Shown in pieces: positions 1 to 8,886 of a stretch of 64,000 nt of DNA. The stretch covers positions 434,001 to 498,000 of the forward strand of contig NZ_VLNY01000001.1 in NCBI RefSeq assembly GCF_008297975.1. Reading direction: 5' to 3'. The position numbers and the translations under genes were made by a program. The first letter of the stretch is position 1. Each line of letters begins with the position of its first letter. The stretch comes from Antrihabitans cavernicola (GTDB taxonomy: Bacteria; Actinomycetota; Actinomycetes; Mycobacteriales; Mycobacteriaceae). The notes under the pieces are model-generated. The model worked only from the letters and a program-made list of their open reading frames with translations. It had not been told where the DNA came from and did no database searches.

Positions 1-173
1 TTGCCCTCGAAGATGTGCTTCATCTCGAGTTCGAAGATCTCGCTGTCGGTGAAGATGCGGCGGTTCGCGCGGAACACGCCGGCATCGTGGTCGTCGACGA
101 CGGCGTCGCTGAGCACCGACGCGACATGTCCCAGGTGCGTGGGGAGCGGCGTGGTGGGAAGAGAGGTGGTCAT
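1..173 (-). CDS. benA: benzoate 1,2-dioxygenase large subunit (5' end only)
   Basis: The first 57 codons of a minus-strand gene whose remainder lies beyond the window edge. The N-terminus begins MTTSLPTTPLPTHL and continues with VFRANRRIFTDSEIFELEMK, which is how alpha subunits of the benzoate/toluate dioxygenase family begin, before the Rieske domain. A GGAGG ribosome binding site lies at 181-185, 7 nt before the ATG at 173. The enzyme would hydroxylate benzoate to its cis-diol, feeding catechol into the cat genes transcribed the other way. The Rieske and iron ligands are not in the window, so the substrate is inferred from this start and from the cat neighbours. Confidence 0.8.
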   Translation of the reverse strand, partial: MTTSLPTTPLPTHLGHVASVLSDAVVDDHDAGVFRANRRIFTDSEIFELEMKHIFEG

Positions 174-257
174 GGTGGTCCCTCCAGATGAGCTGATACT
201 TGGAGAGTGCCAGTGAGTGGTTTCCGTCACACCAGGTAAAACCCTAAGGTCGCGCCA

Positions 258-292
258 GCAGTTATTGATAAACAGTCCTTCTCAATAACTGC
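258..292. promoter_or_regulatory. perfect inverted repeat between benA and catR
   Basis: Two perfect 11-bp arms, GCAGTTATTGA (258-268) and TCAATAACTGC (282-292), are separated by 13 nt in the 202-nt gap between divergent benA and catR. The AT-rich half GTTATTGATAAAC also fits the T-N11-A form of LysR boxes. The likely role is an operator for CatR or another ben/cat regulator controlling one or both directions. Promoter elements were not assigned with confidence. Confidence 0.6.
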
Positions 293-375
293 AAAACGAG
301 TTCTTGCCCTCGATTTATCTGCGTCGTAACGTGGTCGTCAGTGGCAGCCGTCACATTCGAGAACGAGAGAAGCAG

Positions 376-1278
376 ATGGAACTTCGACACCTCAGGTACT
401 TCGCGGCCGTTGCCGACACCTGCCATTTCGGCCGGGCCGCGCAGCGATTGCACGTCGCGCAACCTGCACTGTCGTATGCCATTCGCCAACTCGAAGCCGA
501 ACTCGACGTCTCGCTGTTCACACGAACCACCCGCCAGGTGACGTTGACCGTCGCAGGCGAGTACCTCCGCGCCGAGGTCGACCGAATTCTGATGTCGGTG
601 GACGACGCTGTCGAGGGCGTCCGTCGGATCGGGCAGGGTCAACGTGGACTGGTCCGGCTCGGACTCACCGGCACTGCCGCGTTTTCGCACCTGCCACGCA
701 TCGCGCGGCTGATCAAGCAGGAGCTGCCCGACGTGGCGCTGCAGATCCAGGCCGACATGCTCACACCCGATCAGTGCGCGGGCCTACGCGAGGGCACGCT
801 GGAGCTCGGTCTACTGCGACCACCTGCCGTCGGTGACGACATCTCGTTGTTCACGATCGACCGCGAGCCGCTGGTGTTGGCCGTGTCGGTCGATCATCGC
901 CTCGCCGCCGAACCTGTTGTCTCCCTTGCCGATCTCCGCAACGAACCTTTCGTCATGTACAGCAATCGTGATTCTGCGGTGAACTCCGCGGTACTGCGCG
1001 GATGCAGGCACGCCGGTTTCGCGCCGCAGCGCGAGCACGAGGCACCGGGCACAGCGGTGCTGTTGGCTCTGGTGGCCGCCGGCCTCGGCGTCGCCGTAGT
1101 GCCCGGATCGGTTCGCTCGCTGCCGCTCGACGGCTTGGTGATCCGCGAATTGCCCGATGCCGGCGACGTCGAACTCGCCCTCGCCTGGCGCAATGGCACC
1201 GACAACCCACTGGTCGACGCGGTCACGCACCTCGTCAAGACCGCGTTCACGCCACTGACCTCTGAAGGCATCCGATGA
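376..1278 (+). CDS. catR: LysR-family regulator of the catechol cluster
   Basis: A 300-aa LysR-type regulator. The N-terminal winged helix-turn-helix starts MELRHLRYFAAVADTCHFGR and contains AQPALSYAIRQLE, the classical LysR recognition helix, followed by a periplasmic-binding-like effector domain. The ATG at 376 is preferred to the upstream TTG at 304 because LysR proteins start directly at the HTH and a GAGAGAAG stretch precedes it. Its stop overlaps the catB start (ATGA, 1275-1278), so regulator and enzymes are probably co-transcribed. The usual effector in this family is cis,cis-muconate; the specific ligand here is inferred from context. Confidence 0.85.
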   Translation: MELRHLRYFAAVADTCHFGRAAQRLHVAQPALSYAIRQLEAELDVSLFTRTTRQVTLTVAGEYLRAEVDRILMSVDDAVEGVRRIGQGQRGLVRLGLTGTAAFSHLPRIARLIKQELPDVALQIQADMLTPDQCAGLREGTLELGLLRPPAVGDDISLFTIDREPLVLAVSVDHRLAAEPVVSLADLRNEPFVMYSNRDSAVNSAVLRGCRHAGFAPQREHEAPGTAVLLALVAAGLGVAVVPGSVRSLPLDGLVIRELPDAGDVELALAWRNGTDNPLVDAVTHLVKTAFTPLTSEGIR

Positions 1279-2378
1279 AGATCACCCAGATCGACGCTAT
1301 TCCGTTCGCCATCCCCTACCGCAAACCCCTGAAATTTGCGTCGGGCGAGGTCCGTGTCGCAGAGCACGTGCTGGTCCGAGTCCACACCGACGACGGCATC
1401 ATCGGCGTCGCCGAGGCGCCGCCGCGTCCCTTCACCTACGGCGAGACGCAAAGAGGCATCGTCGCCGTGATCGACGAGGTGTTCACACCGCAGATCGTCG
1501 GCCTCACCCTGCTCGAGCGTGAAGTCGTCCACGCACGACTGGACCGGACCGTGGGCAACCCGACCGCCAAATCGGCTGTCGACATGGCCATCTGGGATGC
1601 GCTGGGTCAGACGCTCGGCTTCTCGGTGACAGAGTTGCTCGGTGGCTACACCGATCGGATGCGGGTCTCCCACATGCTCGGATTCGCAGGCCCCGCCGAG
1701 ATGGTCGCCGAAGCCGAGCGCATGCGCGAAAGCTACGGCATCAGCACCTTCAAGGTGAAGGTCGGGCGCCGGCCCGTCGATCTCGACATCGCCGTCGTCC
1801 GCGCCTTGCGCGAGAGTTTCGGTGCCGACATCGACCTCTACATCGACGGCAATCGCGGCTGGACCGCGGCCGAATCCGCTCGCGCGATGCGTCAGATGGC
1901 CGACCTGGGCCTGCTCTACGCCGAGGAGCTGTGCCCGGCCGACGACGTACTCGGCAGGCGCTGGCTGGTGCAGCAGCTCGATATCCCTTTCATTGCAGAC
2001 GAATCCGTGCCGACACCGGCCGACGTCACCCGTGAGGTGCTCGCAGGCGCGGCCACCGCGATCAGTATCAAGACCGCCAGGACCGGCTTCACCGTTTCGC
2101 AGCGCGTCCATCACCTTGCCGAGGGGCTCGGTCTGGATGTGGTGATGGGCAACCAGATCGACGGCCAGGTGGGCACCGCGGCAACGCTCGCGTTCGGCGC
2201 CGCATACGCCCGAACCTCGCGGCAGGCGGGCGAGCTGTCCAACTTCCTCGACATGACCGACGACCTGCTGACCACTCCGTTGCAGATCACCGACGGGTGC
2301 CTGCATCGGCTGCCAGGCACCGGACTCGGCGTCGCGATCGACCCCGACAAACTGTCCCGCTACCGCACGGACCACTGA
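1275..2378 (+). CDS. catB: muconate cycloisomerase
   Basis: A 367-aa enolase-superfamily enzyme that converts cis,cis-muconate to (+)-muconolactone in the ortho branch of the beta-ketoadipate pathway. Visible motifs are TFKVKVG (the KxK catalytic lysines, about residues 166-170), YIDGNRGW and later FIADES, the metal ligands of muconate-lactonizing enzymes, and a C-terminal glycine-rich end. Length is normal for the family. It overlaps catR by 4 nt and precedes catA by 57 nt. Chloromuconate cycloisomerases look similar, but catA and catC next door favour the ordinary catechol route. Confidence 0.9.
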   Translation: MKITQIDAIPFAIPYRKPLKFASGEVRVAEHVLVRVHTDDGIIGVAEAPPRPFTYGETQRGIVAVIDEVFTPQIVGLTLLEREVVHARLDRTVGNPTAKSAVDMAIWDALGQTLGFSVTELLGGYTDRMRVSHMLGFAGPAEMVAEAERMRESYGISTFKVKVGRRPVDLDIAVVRALRESFGADIDLYIDGNRGWTAAESARAMRQMADLGLLYAEELCPADDVLGRRWLVQQLDIPFIADESVPTPADVTREVLAGAATAISIKTARTGFTVSQRVHHLAEGLGLDVVMGNQIDGQVGTAATLAFGAAYARTSRQAGELSNFLDMTDDLLTTPLQITDGCLHRLPGTGLGVAIDPDKLSRYRTDH

Positions 2379-2435
2379 ATCATTTCGCTTCGCACAGCCC
2401 TGCGAAGAAGGAACGCAACACACAAGGAGATCGAC

Positions 2436-3302
2436 ATGACCACCATCGAAAACCCAAGCACTGCAGCAAGTGCCGCCGCATCGGGCGCGTCGGCCACCGA
2501 ACGCTTCGAGCACGACAAGTCGCCGTTCGCGGCGGTCAAGGACACCCCGAAGGAGCGTGTCGACACCCTCGCCCGCGAGCTGCTCAGCGGAATTCACGAC
2601 GTGGTGCGCCGCAATCACGTCACGTACGACGAGTACAACGCCCTCAAAGCATGGCTGATCCAGGTCGGCAAGGACGGCGAATGGCCGCTGTTCCTCGACG
2701 TGTGGGTGGAGCACGTGGTCGAAGACGTCAACACCGCGCACCGCAAGGGCAACAAGGGCAGCATCGAGGGCCCGTACTACGTTCCCGATGCACCCGAATT
2801 AGGTTCCACAGCAACCGTTCCCATGCGCGACGGCGAGAGCGGTGACCCGCTGGTGTGGAACGGGCAGATCACCTCGACCGACGGGACACCGCTGGCAGGC
2901 AAAGTCGAGTTGTGGCACGCCGACGCCGATGGTTTCTACTCACAGTTCGCGCCCGGCATCCCGGAGTGGAACCTGCGTGGCAGCGTCACCACGAACGACG
3001 ACGGCTCCTTCACCATCACCACGATTCGTCCTGCCCCGTACCAGATTCCGACCGATGGCTCCTGCGGCAAGCTGATCGACGCGGCGGGCTGGCACCCGTG
3101 GCGCCCGGCCCACATTCACGTGAAGGTGTCGGCTCCCGGCCACGAATTGCTCACTGCGCAGCTGTATTTCCCTGGTGACCCGCACAACGACGACGACGTC
3201 GCCGACGCCGTGAAGCCGGATCTGGTGCTGGACCCGCAGACAAATCCCGACGGCGGCTTCACCATGCGCTACGACTTCGTCCTCGACCCGGCGCAGAGCT
3301 GA
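2436..3302 (+). CDS. catA: catechol 1,2-dioxygenase
   Basis: A 288-aa intradiol dioxygenase that opens catechol to cis,cis-muconate using non-haem Fe(III). The four iron ligands can be placed: Tyr in EGPYYVPDAPE, Tyr in PAPYQIPTDG, and the two His of HPWRPAHIHV. An N-terminal helical linker/dimer region (about residues 25-100) precedes the catalytic beta-sandwich, as in actinobacterial CatA. A good AAGGAG site lies just before the ATG at 2436. It is third in the catRBAC series and 2 nt from catC. Confidence 0.95.
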   Translation: MTTIENPSTAASAAASGASATERFEHDKSPFAAVKDTPKERVDTLARELLSGIHDVVRRNHVTYDEYNALKAWLIQVGKDGEWPLFLDVWVEHVVEDVNTAHRKGNKGSIEGPYYVPDAPELGSTATVPMRDGESGDPLVWNGQITSTDGTPLAGKVELWHADADGFYSQFAPGIPEWNLRGSVTTNDDGSFTITTIRPAPYQIPTDGSCGKLIDAAGWHPWRPAHIHVKVSAPGHELLTAQLYFPGDPHNDDDVADAVKPDLVLDPQTNPDGGFTMRYDFVLDPAQS

Positions 3303-3304
3303 TC

Positions 3305-3589
3305 ATGCTCTTCCATGTTCGGATGGATGTGAACATCCCGCACGATCTCGCCCCGGACACTCGGTCCGAGATCGTCGCGCGGGAGAAGGCGTACTCGCAG
3401 GAGTTACAGCGCGCAGGCAAGTGGCCGCACATCTGGCGCATCGTCGGCGAGTACTCCAACTTCTCGATCTTCGACGTCGCCGACAACGACGAGCTGCACA
3501 CGGTGCTGTCCGGACTACCGCTGTTCCCCTACATGGACATTCGGGTCACCGCGTTGGCGAAACACCCGTCCGACATCTCCTCCGGCTGA
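3305..3589 (+). CDS. catC: muconolactone delta-isomerase
   Basis: A 94-aa protein of normal family length, beginning MLFHVRMDVNIPHDL and containing AREKAYSQELQRAGKWPHIWR and GEYSNFSIFDV, the signature of muconolactone isomerases. It isomerises muconolactone to beta-ketoadipate enol-lactone. It is the last gene of the cat cluster, separated from catA by 2 nt, and its stop lies 2 nt from the stop of the convergent glycosyltransferase. No terminator hairpin is visible in that junction. Confidence 0.95.
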   Translation: MLFHVRMDVNIPHDLAPDTRSEIVAREKAYSQELQRAGKWPHIWRIVGEYSNFSIFDVADNDELHTVLSGLPLFPYMDIRVTALAKHPSDISSG

Positions 3590-3591
3590 CG

Positions 3592-5430
3592 CTACTTCTG
3601 TGGCGTCGGCTTGCCGCAGTAGTACGGCAGAACACCGGCAACGGAATCGGCGGGATCGAGTGCCTTGCAGTTAGCGCGCACCCAGGCAACGCGATCGTCC
3701 GTGGTCGCGGTGACCAGCACCAGGTGCACTCGGCCCGCGGCGACGATGCGGGTGAGCTGATCCACCGTCGGTGACGGCACCGTCCCGGTGAAGCCACCGA
3801 TCGGCAGGATCTCGGCGCCGGTCGCGAAGATGAACGGCGACGCAATGGTCGACGAGTAGGTCGCGAATGGGTAAACGCCAGGCCCTTGGCTGCTTTGCAT
3901 CTTGTCCACAAGCGGTGCGGCAGAACGCGATGCGTCGCCGAGGAACTTCTGCGTGACGTCGCGGGCGGCACTGGATTCGAAGGGTGTATCGAGCGGACCG
4001 AAGTTGTCCCACACCACCGACGCCGATGCGACTGCCGGTGCGACCAAGGCGCCGAGCAACAGTAGGCCCGCCGATCGAGGACCGCGCAACAGCACAGCGG
4101 CCGTACACAACACGACACCGACGGCTGCGGTTATCCAGCGGATCGCGCTGGGCGCGGAATCGAGGAGCCACCAGCCGTAGACGACGGTGGCCAACGCCAA
4201 CCCAGCGCCGATCGCGAGCACCCGACGATCGGTGACGCGGCCCAACTCCACTGCGCCCATTGCTATCAGGGCCGCGATCGGCGGCGTCAGTGCCGCTAGG
4301 TAATACCCGTTCACGGTGCCGACGGCCAAGAACACGATCAAATGGATCGACAGCCACGAACCCCACGCGACCAGTGCGACAACCCGACCGTCTCGCCGCC
4401 CCTGCCGCCATGCGATGACAGACAGCCACACCAGGCAGATCAGTGCCAACGGGACCAGCCAGCCGATCATCCGCCCGCCACCACCGCCGAGCACGTGGTC
4501 GAACCGGCTGTCAGGTCCGAGCACCAGGAGATCGCGCAGAGTGCGCCCGTTCCCGACGTCGATGTTGGCGGCGCCCACATCGAACGCGCCGGCACCGCGA
4601 CTCGATGCGTTGTACTGAAAGACTTGTTCGAACAGCGAATTGTGCTGGCTGCCATCGACGTACGGTCGGTTCGCGACGGGAACGACGGTAACCACCGCCA
4701 ACCAGCTCAGTGATACCACTGCGGCAATCGCGCCCATTCCCGCGGTCCAGGCAAGCCGAATCCGCAGTGCCCCTTTGGGTGTGGTGCACAGCCACATCAG
4801 CGCCAAGATGGGCAGCAACAGCCACGCTTGCACCATCTTGGCCTGGAATGCCACGCCCACAACGAATCCCGCGAACATCAGATTGCGGGGCTTGTCGTCT
4901 ATCGCTGCCGACGCCGCGAGGTCGACTGCCAACACCAACAGCAGAATCAGCAGGGTGTCGGAGATGTTGCCGCGATTCAGCGCCACCGTCGCAGGCATGC
5001 AGGCTGCGACCGCTGCGGCGAGCACCGCCGTCGTCGTACCCGACAACCGACGAACCACCCGAAACAGCAGGAAGATCGTCAGCACACCCTCGATCACCTG
5101 CGGCAGGATCAAGGCCCAGAAATGCGCGCCGAACAGCTTGACCGATAGCGCCTGCAACCAGAACGCGCCGGGCAGTTTGTCGATCGACACGGTGGCGGCG
5201 GGATCGAAGGCGGCGAAGAAGAAGTTGTGCCAACTCATCGACATCGACCGCACAGCTGCCGCGTAGTACAGCTCGGGCGTCTGCGACGCGATTCCCCATG
5301 AGTACGACGCCGCGGCCACCGCCATGATCACGATGAGCGCAATGGGCACCCACGGGCGTCGACCCTCGGTCGGCAGTGCTGCCGACGAGGCCGATCGAGA
5401 CCTGCCGTCGGCTGCCACTGCAGTACTCAC
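3592..5430 (-). CDS. membrane glycosyltransferase, GT39/ArnT-like
   Basis: A 612-aa polytopic membrane protein. After a short cytoplasmic N-terminus comes a first TM (PWVPIALIVIMAVAAASYSW), a loop with TPELYYAAAVRSM and DPAATVSIDKLPGAFWLQAL, about ten further TM segments, and an extracytoplasmic C-terminal domain ending in YYCGKPTPQK. This is the layout of dolichyl- or polyprenyl-phosphate-mannose-dependent glycosyltransferases (PMT_2/ArnT type). It probably moves a sugar from a lipid carrier to a cell-envelope acceptor outside the membrane; the acceptor cannot be read. The GTG at 5430 is chosen because a promoter fits a leaderless transcript starting there; longer frames upstream cross the patatin gene and are shadows. 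Confidence 0.8.
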   Translation of the reverse strand: MSTAVAADGRSRSASSAALPTEGRRPWVPIALIVIMAVAAASYSWGIASQTPELYYAAAVRSMSMSWHNFFFAAFDPAATVSIDKLPGAFWLQALSVKLFGAHFWALILPQVIEGVLTIFLLFRVVRRLSGTTTAVLAAAVAACMPATVALNRGNISDTLLILLLVLAVDLAASAAIDDKPRNLMFAGFVVGVAFQAKMVQAWLLLPILALMWLCTTPKGALRIRLAWTAGMGAIAAVVSLSWLAVVTVVPVANRPYVDGSQHNSLFEQVFQYNASSRGAGAFDVGAANIDVGNGRTLRDLLVLGPDSRFDHVLGGGGGRMIGWLVPLALICLVWLSVIAWRQGRRDGRVVALVAWGSWLSIHLIVFLAVGTVNGYYLAALTPPIAALIAMGAVELGRVTDRRVLAIGAGLALATVVYGWWLLDSAPSAIRWITAAVGVVLCTAAVLLRGPRSAGLLLLGALVAPAVASASVVWDNFGPLDTPFESSAARDVTQKFLGDASRSAAPLVDKMQSSQGPGVYPFATYSSTIASPFIFATGAEILPIGGFTGTVPSPTVDQLTRIVAAGRVHLVLVTATTDDRVAWVRANCKALDPADSVAGVLPYYCGKPTPQK

Positions 5431-5432
5431 CC

Positions 5433-5466
5433 GCTCACTATCCGACGCGGATAGTGAGCCCGTCAA
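5433..5466 (-). promoter_or_regulatory. promoter with embedded 12-bp palindrome, leaderless start
   Basis: On the minus strand a -35 box TTGACG (5466-5461), an 18-nt spacer and a -10 box GATAGT (5442-5437) place the transcription start at about 5430, the G of the GTG start codon. A perfect 12-bp inverted repeat, GCTCACTATCCG / CGGATAGTGAGC with a 3-nt centre (5433-5459), covers the spacer and the -10. This is the position of a repressor site. No regulator gene is adjacent, so the controlling protein is unknown. Confidence 0.6.
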
Positions 5467-5495
5467 ACTACATTGACCAGCGGTTGGTGGCGGTT

Positions 5496-7196
5496 TTACG
5501 AGTGCTTGGTGCCCCGGCGTGCGAACCGCGCCAACAGACCCGATCCATCCTTGGCGCGCTTGGCCAACACCTCTTCGACAGGTCGCGCCACCGACGGTTT
5601 CGCCTTCTTCCGCGACCGTGGCGGCTTCGGCGGCCCCTCGCCGTCCCACCACACCGGTTCCATCAGGTGCTCGACCATCGGCAGCGACGCATCGACGGTC
5701 GCCCGTCCCCACCCCGCAGCGCGATCGACGGCCCGGCTGGGTGGTGCAAGCGATACCGGCGACAGGGTCGGTCGAAACCGAACGATGCGGTCCGCGTACG
5801 GCGCGTTGCGCACCATCTGTACCTGAAGCGCATGCGCGACGGGCTGCAGCCACAGATTCGACGGGTTCCACTGCGGATGGAAGCTGTCCCACGCCACGTA
5901 GCAGGCGTTGCGAGTGCCCAGCTTGCCGTCCTGAATTCGCTTCCACGCCAATTCGACCGGCACGTTGCTGGCAGCGCCACCGTCGACAAGCGCGCCGACG
6001 TCCTTCTGCTTCAGCAACTCGTCGAGGATCGGGAACATCGCCGGATCCTTCGACTCGTGCTGCAACACCGTCGGAATGGCGGCCGAGTAGCTGACGGCGT
6101 CGACGACGTTCAGATTCTCGGTGAGCTCGTCGCCGCCGAGCACGATCGGCTTGACCACGCGGGAGTCGATGAACGCCGCGGCTTGCCACATGCGACTGGC
6201 CATCATCGCGCTGCCGCCGTAGCGCACGAACGGCAGCTGCCGCAGACCGAGCGACGACAGTTCCGATCGCCGAAAACGGCCGGGCAGCCGATCGAACGAC
6301 TGGCGACGGACACCGGCAACCACAGTCTCGTACGGGATTTCGAGATCCTTCATCCGCATCGGCGCGCCATCGGTGCGGCGGAACATGTCGTCGGCGAAGG
6401 TGTCGAACGTCAGCGAACCGAGCCCGGTCAGGCCGTGGCGACGCGGCTGCCAGCCGGCGCTGATGGTGCCGCGCCACGTCACCGTCTTGGCCCAGTCGAT
6501 GTAGTCGGCGGTGGGTACCGGACGGGTCCTGGCGGTCACGCTGCCGACCACCGAGCCGAACGACGCACCCAGCATGTACGACGGCGTGAGCCCCGATTCC
6601 ACCATTCGATCCATCGCCCCGAAGAACACGTACCCGGATCCGCCACCGCCGCCCAGTACGCAGACCAGCGATTTGTAGCCAACCTCGGCGTCCAACTCGG
6701 CGAGCGAGAACGTGTCGGCGTGGTGTTCGGCGAGTTGGCGTCGAGCGGTTTCCAGCGGCTCGATCAGTTCGACGAGGGCAGCTTTCGCCGCGCGTAGGCG
6801 CTTGCGTAGGTCGGGTTCGGCGCGCAACGGATCGTGCAGTGTCTTCAGCACACGGTCGCGAAATTCGACCAACTCGTCGCCGACGGACACGTCGCCGCGC
6901 CCGCGAGTGCCACCCGGTCCCGCTGCGCCCGGCTCGAAGGTGTCCAGGCGGGCGAATGCGATCAGGTAGCGCAGCCTGCGAAACTCCTGGCGGTCGAGAA
7001 TTCCGGGATACTCCACGTCGGCGCGGGTGAGCGCGGCCTCCATGTGCTGCAGAGCGAGGGGCGGATTTCGATGCGTGAGGCCGACGTCCTCGGGGGCTTC
7101 GACGATGTCGCCGTCCAGATCCGGGTCGTCTATCGCGCCGTTCTCGAGCTCGTCGAGTGCTAGCGGCTGCTGTGGCATTCCACCAGTTTCCGACAT
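5496..7196 (-). CDS. patatin-like phospholipase (copy 1)
   Basis: A 566-aa protein with a patatin domain after an approximately 170-residue N-terminal region. The oxyanion glycine loop GGGGGSG is at 182-188, the nucleophile elbow GASFG at 210-214 (Ser212) and the catalytic Asp in DGGAAS at 405. The family hydrolyses acyl esters of phospholipids or other lipids. No signal peptide is visible. The C-terminus is basic (PPRSRKKAKPS). It starts 31 nt after the stop of its paralogue at 7228-8886 and is the last gene of a four-gene operon. The substrate cannot be told; the paralogue is homologous along nearly its whole length. Confidence 0.85.
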   Translation of the reverse strand: MSETGGMPQQPLALDELENGAIDDPDLDGDIVEAPEDVGLTHRNPPLALQHMEAALTRADVEYPGILDRQEFRRLRYLIAFARLDTFEPGAAGPGGTRGRGDVSVGDELVEFRDRVLKTLHDPLRAEPDLRKRLRAAKAALVELIEPLETARRQLAEHHADTFSLAELDAEVGYKSLVCVLGGGGGSGYVFFGAMDRMVESGLTPSYMLGASFGSVVGSVTARTRPVPTADYIDWAKTVTWRGTISAGWQPRRHGLTGLGSLTFDTFADDMFRRTDGAPMRMKDLEIPYETVVAGVRRQSFDRLPGRFRRSELSSLGLRQLPFVRYGGSAMMASRMWQAAAFIDSRVVKPIVLGGDELTENLNVVDAVSYSAAIPTVLQHESKDPAMFPILDELLKQKDVGALVDGGAASNVPVELAWKRIQDGKLGTRNACYVAWDSFHPQWNPSNLWLQPVAHALQVQMVRNAPYADRIVRFRPTLSPVSLAPPSRAVDRAAGWGRATVDASLPMVEHLMEPVWWDGEGPPKPPRSRKKAKPSVARPVEEVLAKRAKDGSGLLARFARRGTKHS

Positions 7197-7227
7197 GGGC
7201 GTAGCGGCCGGAAAAGGGACCCCCGCA

Positions 7228-8886
7228 CTACTTGCGCAGGCGTTCGGTCACCCGCTGCCAGCCCGTCGCACGCTCGGCGGCCGCCCGCGCCGCAGCGATC
7301 ACCGAACCCATCGACTGCGGAATGACAAACGTCGTCTTCGGTGCCGGTTCGCCGACCGCGGGCGGACCGTCGCCGTCCCACCAGATCGGCTCGAGCAGGT
7401 GTCGCATCGTGGGCAACGACGCCTCGACAGACGCCCGGCCCCATTCGATGGCGTCGTCGATCGACCGCGTCGGTGGGGCCAGGTTGATCGGCGACAAGGT
7501 GGGGCTGAACCGTACGATCCGGTCCGCATACGGCGCGTTGCGCACCATCTGCAGTTGCACAGCCTGCGTGATCGGCTGCAACCACAGATGCCGCGGATTC
7601 CATTGCGGGTGAAAGCAATCCCATGCGAAGTAGCACGCGTTGCGGGTGCCGAGCTTGCCGTCCTGAATCCGCTTCCAGGCGAGCTCGACGGGCACGTTGC
7701 TTGCGGCGCCACCGTCGACGATCGCGGCGATGTCCTTGTCGAGCATCAGTTGATCGAGCAGCGGTGCCATCGCCGGATCGTGCGACTCGTGATGCAGCAC
7801 ACCGGGAATAGCGGAAGAGAAGCTCGCGGCATCGACTACGTTCAGGTCGGCCGTCAGGTCGTCGCCACCGAGGACGATCGGCTTGACCACCCGTGAGTCG
7901 ATGAACGCCGCCGCCTGCCACATCCGCGCGGCAAGTACCGGGCCGGTGCCGAACTTGGTCAGCGGGAGCGCGCGCAACCCCAGCGCGGACAGTTCGGAGC
8001 GCCGGAACCTGCCGGGCAGCCGGTCGAACGATTGGCGGCGCACCCCGGCGACCACCGTCTCGTACGGAATTGCCAAGTCTTTCAACCGCATTCGTTCACC
8101 GTCTTCGCGACGGAACAACGCGTCGGCGAAGGTGTCGAAGCGGAGGGTGAACAGCCCGGTCAGCCCGTGCCTGCGGCGGAGTTGTTCCGGCCCGAGCACG
8201 CCGCGGAAATTCACGGTCTTCGCCCAATCGACGTACTCGCGAATCGGGACGGGCAAGGTGCGCGCAACCACGCTGCCGACGATCGCACCGAAGGACGCGG
8301 TCAGCATGTAGGACGGCTGCATGTCCTCTTCGATGAGGCGCTCCATTGCGCCGAGATATACGTAGCCGGCTCCACCACCGCCGCCCAGCACGCACACCAG
8401 CGACTTGTAGCAGACCTCGGCGTCGAGTTCGGCGAGCGAGAAATCGTCGGAGTGGCGCTGCGCCAACTGTTCCCGCTCGAGTTCCAGCGGTTCGGTCAGC
8501 TCGGTCAGCGCAGCTTTCGACAGCGTCAGTCGGGTGCGAGTATCCGTGGTTCGACGCAGCGGATCGTGCAGTGCGTCGAGCACGAGGGCGCGAAATGCAT
8601 CGAGTTCTTCGCCGACCGAGACGTCACCACGTCCGCGCACACCGCCGGGACCGGCAGCACCGGGCTCGAAGTCGGTGATTCGTGCGAACGTCAACAGGTA
8701 GCGCAGACGTCGAAACTCCTGGCGGGTCAACACTTCCGGATGCTCGAGGTCCGCGCGGACGAGTGCGGACTCCAGCTGCTGCAGCGCCAACGTCGGATTA
8801 CGTCGTGGCAACGCTGTGTCTTCCGGCGCCTCCACCATGTCGTCCACGTGGTCGATGACGTCGAAGTTCTCGGTTGGCTCAACCAC
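7228..8886 (-). CDS. patatin-like phospholipase (copy 2)
   Basis: A 552-aa paralogue of the preceding patatin, sharing most of its sequence from PEDTALPRRNPTLALQ onward. The glycine loop GGGGGAG is at 168-174 and the Asp in DGGAAS at 391. The nucleophile elbow reads TASFG (196-200, Ser198), so the first Gly of GxSxG is replaced by Thr, unlike copy 1. The GTG start overlaps the stop of the upstream small gene by 8 nt, implying translational coupling. The last 60 residues differ from copy 1 (alanine-rich, ending WQRVTERLRK). The tandem arrangement suggests duplication followed by divergence of function. Confidence 0.85.
   Translation of the reverse strand: MVEPTENFDVIDHVDDMVEAPEDTALPRRNPTLALQQLESALVRADLEHPEVLTRQEFRRLRYLLTFARITDFEPGAAGPGGVRGRGDVSVGEELDAFRALVLDALHDPLRRTTDTRTRLTLSKAALTELTEPLELEREQLAQRHSDDFSLAELDAEVCYKSLVCVLGGGGGAGYVYLGAMERLIEEDMQPSYMLTASFGAIVGSVVARTLPVPIREYVDWAKTVNFRGVLGPEQLRRRHGLTGLFTLRFDTFADALFRREDGERMRLKDLAIPYETVVAGVRRQSFDRLPGRFRRSELSALGLRALPLTKFGTGPVLAARMWQAAAFIDSRVVKPIVLGGDDLTADLNVVDAASFSSAIPGVLHHESHDPAMAPLLDQLMLDKDIAAIVDGGAASNVPVELAWKRIQDGKLGTRNACYFAWDCFHPQWNPRHLWLQPITQAVQLQMVRNAPYADRIVRFSPTLSPINLAPPTRSIDDAIEWGRASVEASLPTMRHLLEPIWWDGDGPPAVGEPAPKTTFVIPQSMGSVIAAARAAAERATGWQRVTERLRK

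Noticed and set aside
304-375. Upstream TTG start for catR
   Set aside because: LysR proteins begin at the HTH; the extra 24 residues are not conserved-looking and overlap the control region.
894-2741. 615-codon open frame antisense to catR, catB and catA
   Set aside because: The translation has no domain, is rich in His/Arg/Val typical of antisense frames in high-GC DNA, and is fully opposed by well recognised genes.
3592-6477. 961-codon frame joining the GT39 gene to sequence opposite the patatin
   Set aside because: The N-terminal 350 codons are a shifted reading of the patatin gene; promoter and homology support a start at 5430.
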